Shown here: in pieces, positions 1 to 5,809 of the stretch
Layout of the letters: each line of letters begins with the position of its first letter
How positions within the stretch are numbered: position 1 is the first letter of the stretch
Position numbers and translations under genes: made by a program
Notes under the pieces: generated by a model
Told to the model about the DNA's origin: nothing
The model's database searches: none
What the model saw: the letters and a program-made list of their open reading frames with translations, nothing else
NCBI GenBank assembly: GCA_937902665.1
Contig: CALELM010000011.1
Location: 1 to 9,614 of the forward strand
Origin: an uncultured Selenomonadaceae bacterium
GTDB lineage: Bacteria; Bacillota; Negativicutes; Selenomonadales; Selenomonadaceae
Reading direction: 5' to 3'
Length of the DNA: 9,614 bases

Positions 1-53
1 CGCTGTCAAGGAAGAAAATGCTTGTTGCATTTTCTTGATTGAGGGCGTTATAA
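1..53 (-). repeat. Partial copy of TTATAACG repeat element (copy E1), cut by window edge
   Basis: Read on the minus strand from 53 downward, this starts TTATAACGCC, then TCAAGAAAATGC, a 5-base loop, GCATTTTC, and a final GCG. The same blocks in the same order and with the same spacing occur on the plus strand at 4129-4181, so the two are inverted copies. Within E1 the arms at 12-21 and 27-36 form a perfect 10-bp hairpin with a TTGTT loop. Only one end is visible, and the element probably continues left of base 1. No protein is encoded. What mobilises it is unknown. A terminator role for a gene left of the window is also possible. Confidence 0.7.
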
Positions 54-68
54 TTCAGAGGTTTAAAG

Positions 69-97
69 TGGACATCTATTTCGACATATACTATACT
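69..97 (+). promoter_or_regulatory. Predicted sigma-70-type promoter of the helicase gene
   Basis: TGGACA at 69-74 and TATACT at 92-97 are separated by 17 bases, a good match to the housekeeping -35/-10 pattern. Transcription would start near 104, leaving a leader of about 90 nt before the ATG at 193. The promoter lies just inside the repeat at 1-53, so the helicase gene appears to be its own transcription unit. No operator-like inverted repeat was seen over it. Confidence 0.55.
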
Positions 98-192
98 TCT
101 CATAGGTGCCATTCATTTGTATGCAGTAAATTTGTTCAGTCGTATTTCATTTTATATCATACGAGTAAATTAAATGAATTTAGAGAGGTTAT

Positions 193-3100
193 ATGCTTAA
201 GCCAGGTTTATATGAACAGGTTATAAATCAAGAAATAAAAACCGAATTAGCGGAAAATTCTGTAGATCAGAAGTTATTGCAAAAGATAGATGCAGCAGAG
301 GCGTCAGGTATACTTACAGGATACCTTTCAGAAGTGATTAAGAAAAGATTGGATATGATTTCTGATGGAGAAAATGTTTCTGCGCAGGTTGAGCTTGTAA
401 ACAGAATAGTGAATATATTGTCTGGTGAGACTGGGGAGAATATATCAAAGTTACAAGTGACAGAAGAGGCGGAGCAGCTTATAGCATTATTGTCAGCAGA
501 AGATCCGATGGTAAAGCTTGGAAAGAAGAAGGCGAAAGATGTTGTTCGTCCAGAAACCTCAATTTCTCAAAGCAGCTTATTCACAGGGGCAATTCATGAG
601 CCACAAATGTTTTCTGAATTGAAAAAAGAGATAGCAACTGCTGACCGTATTGATATGCTTGTATCATTTATAAAGTGGAGCGGTCTCAGATTGATTATTG
701 ATGAACTACGAGAATTTACGGAAAGAGGGGGCTTGTTTCGAATAATAACCACCTCTTATATGGGAGCAACAGAGGTTAGAGCTGTAAATGAGTTATGCAA
801 GCTGCAGAATACAGAACTTCGCATATCATATGATACAAAGCGAACAAGACTTCATGCTAAGGCGTATGTCTTTTATCGGAATACAGGATATACAACAGCA
901 TATATTGGTTCATCGAATCTTTCTAATGCAGCTATGTCAAGCGGATTGGAGTGGAACGTAAAGGTTACAGCGAAGGACATGTTAGCAACAATTCAAAAAG
1001 TCGATGCAACCTTTGAAAGTTATTGGAATACTCCTGGATTTGAAACTTATGATGTGGATAAGAGTGAAAAATTGGAGAAGGCACTCAAAGCTGAAAAGTA
1101 TTCTGGAACAGAGGGAAATAGACAGTTTATTTTTGACATTAATCCGTATCCTTATCAGCAGGAGATTCTTGATAATTTACAGGCTGAGCGAGTGGTGCGT
1201 GGAAAATATAAAAATCTTGTAGTTGCTGCAACAGGAACGGGTAAGACTCTTGTCTCTGCTTTTGATTATAGAAAATATTGTAAAACAAATGCTGGGAAAA
1301 AGAATAGACTTTTATTTGTGGTGCATAGGGAAGAAATTTTAAAGCAGAGCAGAGATGTATTTCAAATGGTATTGAAAGATCCTAATTTTGGAGAATTATT
1401 TGTTGGAGGTTATAAGCCGGAAAACAATATTGATTATTTGTTCATATCCATTCAGTCAATGGCATCTCAACAGGGAGCTTTTGCAGAACTCCCTAAAGAT
1501 TACTATGATTATATAATTGTGGATGAGTTCCATCATGCCGCCGCGCCGACCTATCAATTTGTTTTATCACATTTTAAACCACAGATTTTATTGGGATTGA
1601 CAGCTACGCCAGAACGTATGGACGGCAAAGATATCCTAGAGTATTTTGATGGCAGAATTGCTGCTGAAATTAGATTGCCGGAAGCAATTGAAAGAAAATT
1701 GCTTTGCCCGTTTCAGTATTTTGGTGTATCCGATGAGGTTGCTTTATCTGAGGTGAAGTGGACGAGAGGTGGCTACGATAGGACGGAGCTTAGTAAAATT
1801 TATTCCCTTAATAGAGTGACAGCAGAGCGTAGAGCTGGTCATATTGTAAATTCTATTAACAAATACGTTGCGGATATAAATGAAGTTCATGGTTTGGGAT
1901 TCTGTGTATCGGTAGCACATGCTCAGTTTATGGCAGAATATTTTAATTCCAAAGGAATAAGCAGCATTTCTCTTGACAAAGATTCAGACGATGAAGTAAG
2001 AAAAACTGCGAAGCAAAGGCTGGTTTCGGGAGCGATTAAGTTTATTTTTGTTGTTGATTTGTATAATGAGGGCGTAGACATTCCAGAGATAGATACAGTA
2101 TTGTTCTTACGCCCAACGGAATCACTGACTGTTTTTTTACAGCAGTTAGGTCGAGGATTAAGATTATCCGATGGCAAGGATTGTTTGACAGTGCTTGATT
2201 TCATTGGTCAGGCAAACAAGAAATATAATTTTGAAGAAAAATTTGCTGCACTTTTGGCAAATACAAATCATAGCGTACAACATGAAGTAAGAAATGATTT
2301 TGTATCTCTTCCCAAGGGATGCTATATTCAGCTTGAAAAGAAAGCTAAGGATGTCATTCTGGATAATATAAAAAAATCTTTTGGTGATAAGACGGGATTG
2401 ATTAGCAAAATAAAAACTTTTGTTGAGGATACAGAATTACCGCTTACGATGACTAATTTTGTCACTTACTATCACATTCCACTGAAAACCATTTATAAGA
2501 AATATTCTTTTTCAAGATTATGTGCTGAGGCTGAAGGAAAGCCAGATTTTTTTGAACCTCTTGAAGATGTTATCACGAAGTGTTTTGGAAAGATTGTAGC
2601 GATAGATTCTAGGCGATGGATAAATTTTTTGGTGAATAATCTGAGAGGTATTTCCATTGATAAAATAAGGGATATGAGTCAGATAGAGCAGAGGATGATG
2701 CAGATGTTCTATGTATCTATTTGGAATAAAGCTGCGGACTGGAATTCTTTGGAAACAACTAAAAACATTGAGAACTTAGTTAAAAGTCCAACTATGGTAA
2801 GTGAGATAATAGAGCTTCTGGAGTATAACTTGGAGCACATTGATTTTATAGACAGTGAAGTGCAGCTTGGATTTGACTGTCCACTGGATGTTCATTGTAC
2901 TTATACAAGAGATCAACTCTTGATAGCTATGGATTATATGACTCCCAGCAATGTGCGAGAAGGTGTCAAATGGTTGCCGGAGAAGAAGTTAGATGTATTC
3001 ATGGTTACGCTCAATAAATCGGACAAGGATTACTCTCCCACAACAATGTATGAGGATTATTCCATCAATGAAGAATTGTTTCATTGGCAGAGTCAGAATG

Positions 3101-3342
3101 CTACATCAGATACTTCTGGTACAGGGAAAAGATATATCAATCACAGAAAAATGGGGACAAAGGTTTTGCTTTTCGTGAGAGAATTTAAAAAGGATGAATT
3201 GGGCACCTCACCATATACTTTTTTGGGAACAGCAAGTTATACGAAACATACGGGAAATAAACCGATGAGTATTACTTGGAAGTTGGACAATGTGATTCCA
3301 GCTAAATATTTAAGGAAAACCAATAAGCTTGTTGTGGGGTAA
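193..3342 (+). CDS. PLD-like nuclease / superfamily 2 helicase / DUF3427 protein
   Basis: A 1049-aa cytoplasmic protein with three modules. Residues about 125-280 are a phospholipase D-like nuclease domain: H221 and K223 of the HxK motif, then IGSSN at 238-242. Residues about 315-665 are a superfamily 2 (DEAD/DEAH, ResIII-like) motor: Walker A ATGTGKT at 346-352, DEFH box at 444-447, TATPER at 470-475, NEGVDIP at 625-631 and QLGRGLR at 651-657. From about 780 to the end is a DUF3427 domain (conserved LFHWQSQ at 962-968) of unknown function. The single HKD motif suggests that two subunits may combine to form a nuclease site, as in other one-motif PLD proteins. The ATG is preceded by GAGAGG at 183-188 and the N-terminus is typical of the family. 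All motifs look intact. The gene is clearly more A+T-rich (a sampled row is about 38% G+C) than the minus-strand block (about 57%), which suggests horizontal acquisition. Proteins of this architecture are usually annotated only as DEAD/DEAH helicases. A DNA-processing or defence role is inference. Confidence 0.9.
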   Translation: MLKPGLYEQVINQEIKTELAENSVDQKLLQKIDAAEASGILTGYLSEVIKKRLDMISDGENVSAQVELVNRIVNILSGETGENISKLQVTEEAEQLIALLSAEDPMVKLGKKKAKDVVRPETSISQSSLFTGAIHEPQMFSELKKEIATADRIDMLVSFIKWSGLRLIIDELREFTERGGLFRIITTSYMGATEVRAVNELCKLQNTELRISYDTKRTRLHAKAYVFYRNTGYTTAYIGSSNLSNAAMSSGLEWNVKVTAKDMLATIQKVDATFESYWNTPGFETYDVDKSEKLEKALKAEKYSGTEGNRQFIFDINPYPYQQEILDNLQAERVVRGKYKNLVVAATGTGKTLVSAFDYRKYCKTNAGKKNRLLFVVHREEILKQSRDVFQMVLKDPNFGELFVGGYKPENNIDYLFISIQSMASQQGAFAELPKDYYDYIIVDEFHHAAAPTYQFVLSHFKPQILLGLTATPERMDGKDILEYFDGRIAAEIRLPEAIERKLLCPFQYFGVSDEVALSEVKWTRGGYDRTELSKIYSLNRVTAERRAGHIVNSINKYVADINEVHGLGFCVSVAHAQFMAEYFNSKGISSISLDKDSDDEVRKTAKQRLVSGAIKFIFVVDLYNEGVDIPEIDTVLFLRPTESLTVFLQQLGRGLRLSDGKDCLTVLDFIGQANKKYNFEEKFAALLANTNHSVQHEVRNDFVSLPKGCYIQLEKKAKDVILDNIKKSFGDKTGLISKIKTFVEDTELPLTMTNFVTYYHIPLKTIYKKYSFSRLCAEAEGKPDFFEPLEDVITKCFGKIVAIDSRRWINFLVNNLRGISIDKIRDMSQIEQRMMQMFYVSIWNKAADWNSLETTKNIENLVKSPTMVSEIIELLEYNLEHIDFIDSEVQLGFDCPLDVHCTYTRDQLLIAMDYMTPSNVREGVKWLPEKKLDVFMVTLNKSDKDYSPTTMYEDYSINEELFHWQSQNATSDTSGTGKRYINHRKMGTKVLLFVREFKKDELGTSPYTFLGTASYTKHTGNKPMSITWKLDNVIPAKYLRKTNKLVVG

Positions 3343-3378
3343 GAACAATTGCTTTTTTGGTTTGTATCTATGCACACG

Positions 3379-3415
3379 AAAAATCCCAGCTGGCACAAAA
3401 CCAACTGGGATTTTT
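3379..3415. terminator. Shared bidirectional terminator between the helicase gene and ssrA
   Basis: Arms at 3379-3393 and 3401-3415 form a 15-bp stem with a 7-base loop. The A-run at the left foot and the T-run at 3411-3416 supply a U-tract on either strand. One position is a C/A mismatch in plus-strand RNA but a G-U pair in minus-strand RNA, so the structure is complete only for ssrA transcripts. It lies 36 nt past the helicase stop and 40 nt past the ssrA 3' end. Confidence 0.85.
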
Positions 3416-3455
3416 TCTATGTAAAGACAGATACTTCTCGTTCTGTCTTAATATG

Positions 3456-3807
3456 TGGTGGAGATGAGGAGAATCGAACTCCTGTCCGAAAATATTGTCT
3501 CACGAATTTCTCCGAGCGCAGTCTGTGGTTAAGTTTCGGGAGCCAGCCGTCCGCAGACAATCAGCTTTGTCCCTATCTCGATGAGAGTTCCCAGTCAAGC
3601 CTCCGAGAATTGGCTGTCAGGTATCCTGCTGTTTGCCCCTTATCCGTCCCCGCAGGAGAGGAACGAACAGGGGTCGCCTTAAGCGGCGAAAGCGTATTCT
3701 TCGTTAGCTTTTATATTTAATAAAAGTTTTCACCTTACTAACGGGTTGATGACCCCCCGGCTCGCTTTTCGTGATCCATCTATCCCCGTCGAGACCATTG
3801 CATCCCC
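3456..3807 (-). ncRNA. ssrA: Transfer-messenger RNA (tmRNA)
   Basis: One-piece tmRNA of about 352 nt that rescues stalled ribosomes and tags the nascent chain for proteolysis, working with SmpB. The 3' end is a T arm (GGACAGGAGTTCGATTCTCC) followed by an acceptor strand and an encoded CCA at 3456-3458. The 5' end GGGGATG (3801-3807) pairs with CATCTCC of the 3' end through one G-U pair. The typical 5' segment GCAATGGTCTCGACGGGGAT follows. The tag reading frame lies at 3679-3708. Pseudoknot-forming G+C-rich segments fill 3480-3670. A strong promoter lies upstream and a terminator downstream. It is intact and probably functional. Confidence 0.97.
3679..3708 (-). other. tmRNA proteolysis-tag reading frame, ANEEYAFAA then stop
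   Basis: The codons GCT AAC GAA GAA TAC GCT TTC GCC GCT TAA encode ANEEYAFAA. An uncoded alanine from the charged tmRNA would precede it. The resume codon is GCT, preceded by an A-rich stretch (TATAAAA), as usual for tmRNA. The tag ends in FAA where most bacteria have LAA or VAA. There is a single TAA stop. Confidence 0.9.
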
Positions 3808-3850
3808 AGATGTTTGAATCACGGGCATTTGCCCTTGCTGAGTTTCAAGT

Positions 3851-3879
3851 ATCATAGCAAATTTTAAAGAAACTGTCAA
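3851..3879 (-). promoter_or_regulatory. Near-consensus sigma-70-type promoter of ssrA
   Basis: On the minus strand, TTGACA (3874-3879) and TATGAT (3851-3856) are separated by exactly 17 bases. Transcription would start near 3844, giving a precursor with a 5' leader of about 37 nt that must be trimmed to reach the mature end at 3807. The leader holds a small hairpin, GGGC-AAAT-GCCC, at 3823-3834. The strength fits a stable, abundant RNA. Confidence 0.85.
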
Positions 3880-3909
3880 ATAAAAAATGGTATGTTACAA
3901 TATTTTGCA

Positions 3910-4017
3910 TCAGAGGCAGGCTATCTTTTTAAAGGCTTCTTCAAGGCTGGTTCTGACAAAATTTTTTAATTCAGTATGGATAAGTTCGTCACTTACCTGT
4001 ATAATGTTGTTGGACAT
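3910..4017 (-). pseudogene. N-terminal remnant of an IS256-family transposase
   Basis: A 35-codon reading frame begins MSNNIIQVSDELIHTELKNF and continues VRTSLEEAF before ending KKIACL and a stop. The first 29 residues follow the usual N-terminus of IS256-family (mutator-type) transposases, of the general form NIIQL-EE-IK-ELK-LVR-SVEETLN. The family is normally about 400 aa with a DDE catalytic triad, and none of that is present, so this is a stub left by a deletion. An AGGA ribosome-binding site precedes the ATG. The identification rests on remembered family sequence, not on a search. An unrelated small peptide gene is less likely. Confidence 0.65.
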
Positions 4018-4024
4018 AGTTCCT

Positions 4025-4052
4025 GACTCTTTTCGAATTTTTGTGTGGTAAC
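4025..4052 (-). repeat. Probable terminal inverted repeat of the IS256-like remnant
   Basis: Immediately upstream of the transposase stub, the minus strand reads GTTACCACACAAAAATTCG and then AAAAGAGTC. This resembles the TTTACACAAAA-TT type of terminal repeat found in IS256-family elements, lying just before the transposase start as expected for the left end. No matching right-end copy is visible in the window, so the other half of the element is gone. The exact outer border and target duplication cannot be fixed. Confidence 0.45.
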
Positions 4053-4128
4053 TTAATTCTACTCAGCAGTCAGAGCTATGCCTGTTTTTTAGGATTGGGC
4101 AGCACACAAATTGCATTTGTGAAACTTA

Positions 4129-4281
4129 TTATAACGCCATTGTTCAAGAAAATGCCATAAGCATTTTCCCTCTAATTTGCGTTTCAACGAAGCGGGAGAT
4201 ATGCTCATCACTTGTTAAAATTTGATTTCCCCCACTTACAGCAAGCTGTTGAAGAAGGGGACATCTTTAGCTTCGTTATAA
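4129..4281 (+). mobile_element. MITE-like 153-bp element with TTATAACG/CGTTATAA ends (copy E2)
   Basis: The element begins TTATAACG (4129-4136) and ends CGTTATAA (4274-4281), an 8-bp inverted terminal match. If TA is the target duplication, the core is TAACG...CGTTA, as in IS630/Tc1-mariner-type elements. The left part (4129-4181) carries a GAAAATGC/GCATTTTC hairpin and is an inverted copy of bases 1-53. The right part carries a second imperfect hairpin (4229-4260) plus TCTTTAGCTTCGTTATA (4264-4280), which recurs at 9228-9244. An inner pair AACGAAGC (4186-4193) and GCTTCGTT (4270-4277) can also base-pair. There is no transposase gene, so any movement would need an enzyme from elsewhere. The alternative is fused ends of a deleted IS200/IS605-type element. 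Confidence 0.6.
4231..4254 (+). repeat. 24-base hairpin core, inverted copy at 9200-9223
   Basis: The 24 bases starting CCCACTTACAGC are identical to the reverse complement of 9200-9223. The core is itself imperfectly palindromic (ACAGC-AA-GCTGT), and outer CCCC and GGGG runs extend the stem in this copy. It sits in the right part of element E2. Confidence 0.85.
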
Positions 4282-4320
4282 AAATAGCAGAGATCCGGCG
4301 ATACACACCGCATCTCTGCT
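4281..4320 (-). terminator. Rho-independent terminator of ndh
   Basis: The arms AGCAGAGAT (4286-4294) and ATCTCTGCT (4312-4320) form a 9-bp stem. On the minus strand this is followed by TATTTTTATAA, a good U-tract. It lies 24 nt past the ndh stop codon. The U-tract overlaps or touches the right end of the 153-bp element, so transcripts of ndh should stop at the element border. Confidence 0.85.
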
Positions 4321-4343
4321 GTACATCCACAAAAAACGCACTC

Positions 4344-5609
4344 TCAGTCCAGCTTAATATTCGTAATGATTCGCCCAAGCCTAGTGCCAGACAAAAGATT
4401 CCAAAGCCATTTAATGGCAACCGTAACATTCGTATGCGTACCAGCCAAGCGCAGAAGATGAATAAACATCCATGCGCACCATGCCATGAAGCCAGTCATC
4501 TCCGGATTCATCTTCGTCTTTGCCACAACTGCCTCGCAGCGCCCAATCGTAGCCATAGCGCCCAAATCCTTGTAGCAGAACGACTTCAAGCCAGAACCGC
4601 CGCGAACCAGCGTCATGATATTTTCATAAGCAATCTGTGCCTCCTGCATTGCTACGGGAGCAACCGTCGGAAGCGGACGCTCCGTGCCATGACAGAAATT
4701 TGCGCAATCGCCAATAGCAAACATATCCTCTGCTCCCTTGACACGCAGATCCGCCTCAACAACGATACGCCCAGCGCGATCCAACTCGCCGCCACAGTCT
4801 GCGATGAACGGAACTGCCTTGACACCAGCTGCCCAAATCACGGTATCGGTTGGGATTTTCTCCCCATTTTTAAGTTTCAGGACATGCCCATCATAATCCA
4901 CGACCTGTGTATCGAGCATCACGTCAACGCCCTTTTTCCGAAGCACCTCTACCGTGTGGTCACGAAGGTTCTGCGGCATCATCGGCAGGACGTTCGGCGT
5001 TGCCTCGATAAGCTTTACCTGCACCTCGCCAAAATCAAGATTATGAAATTCCTTTTTCTGAATCTCAATCAGCTCTGAAATTGCCCCCGCTTCCTCGATT
5101 CCCGTAGGTCCGCCCCCAACAACAACAAACGTCAGCATGCGGCAACGAGTTTCCTTATCATCCTCATGCTTGCTTGCGCGCTCAAACATGTGCAGCACAT
5201 GATTGCGAATATGAAGAGCTTCCTGCAGCGACTTCATGCCAAAGGAATACTTTTCCACTGTTTTCATTCCAAAAAAGTTGGTAGTCGCTCCAGCGGCGAG
5301 AACTAAATAATCATAAGCAATCTCTCCGTGATTTGTGAGCAGAAGCTTCCTTTCCCTGTCCACACCGCGTGCCTTAGCCATGAAAAATTCCACATTCTTG
5401 TTTTTGCGGAAAAAGGTACGGACAGGATACGCAATTTCATCTGTAGACAGAATTGCCGTAGACACCTGATAAAGAAGCGGCTGAAAAAGATGATAGTTGT
5501 GACGATCGACTAACGTGACCTGCACATTCTCCTTTGCAAGCAGCTTTGCCAACTTGATTCCACCAAAACCCGCTCCAACGATCACAATTCGTGGTCTGCT
5601 ATCTCCCAT
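4344..5609 (-). CDS. ndh: Type II NADH:quinone oxidoreductase (NDH-2)
   Basis: A 421-aa FAD-dependent membrane-bound dehydrogenase that passes electrons from NADH to quinone without pumping protons. The FAD-binding GAGFGG is at residues 12-17, followed by D35 of the first Rossmann fold. The NADH-binding VVVGGGPTGIEEAG is at 162-175, VIWAAGVKA at 257-265 and the second FAD motif FAIGDCA at 297-303. APVAMQEA at 317-324 matches the quinone-site region of the family. The tail at about 374-408 has two aromatic, hydrophobic amphipathic stretches (FMAWCAWMFIHLLRLAG and VAIKWLWNLL), typical of the NDH-2 membrane anchor. The start at 5609 is preferred over the upstream in-frame ATG at 5684: it has AGGGGG at 5619-5624, nine bases upstream, and begins directly before the Rossmann strand. 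The 5684 ATG would lie upstream of the predicted transcription start. The gene has its own promoter and terminator. Length is normal and nothing key is missing. Confidence 0.93.
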   Translation of the reverse strand: MGDSRPRIVIVGAGFGGIKLAKLLAKENVQVTLVDRHNYHLFQPLLYQVSTAILSTDEIAYPVRTFFRKNKNVEFFMAKARGVDRERKLLLTNHGEIAYDYLVLAAGATTNFFGMKTVEKYSFGMKSLQEALHIRNHVLHMFERASKHEDDKETRCRMLTFVVVGGGPTGIEEAGAISELIEIQKKEFHNLDFGEVQVKLIEATPNVLPMMPQNLRDHTVEVLRKKGVDVMLDTQVVDYDGHVLKLKNGEKIPTDTVIWAAGVKAVPFIADCGGELDRAGRIVVEADLRVKGAEDMFAIGDCANFCHGTERPLPTVAPVAMQEAQIAYENIMTLVRGGSGLKSFCYKDLGAMATIGRCEAVVAKTKMNPEMTGFMAWCAWMFIHLLRLAGTHTNVTVAIKWLWNLLSGTRLGRIITNIKLD

Positions 5610-5672
5610 ATCTCGCTTCCCCCTAAAAATTCTATCGTAAATGAAGGATATTCTAAATCCATCTGCCTTCCT

Positions 5673-5700
5673 ATCATAACACAATTCAATAATTTTTCAA
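5673..5700 (-). promoter_or_regulatory. Predicted sigma-70-type promoter of ndh
   Basis: On the minus strand, TTGAAA (5695-5700) and TATGAT (5673-5678) are spaced by 16 bases. The start site would be near 5666, giving a leader of about 57 nt before the ATG at 5609. It lies in the intergenic gap downstream of rpoN, so ndh need not depend on rpoN read-through. No -24/-12 (GG/GC) sigma-54 promoter was noticed here. Confidence 0.6.
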
Positions 5701-5809
5701 CGGCAATTTACACTTCCGCAACGATGTATCCATGTTTATTGCTGTATTGTAAATTCATCTTCCATTTCCTTTTTTTCTTCGCAAGCAAAAGGAAACAGCT
5801 CATCGCCAT

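Noticed and set aside
12..36. Hairpin read as a stand-alone terminator
   Set aside because: The same structure with the same surrounding blocks recurs inverted at 4144-4168 away from any gene end, so membership of a repeat element explains it better.
3349..3720. A 123-codon plus-strand reading frame
   Set aside because: It lies antisense across the terminator and the tmRNA gene. The tmRNA structure, tag and CCA end explain the sequence.
4212..5078. A 288-codon plus-strand reading frame
   Set aside because: It runs antisense through the repeat element, the terminator and ndh. It has no recognisable domain, while the opposite strand encodes a full NDH-2.
5765..5795. A 9-bp inverted repeat (TTTCCTTTT / AAAAGGAAA) just past the rpoN stop as a terminator
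   Set aside because: The stem is A+T-rich and no U-tract follows it on the minus strand, so it is not convincing as an intrinsic terminator.
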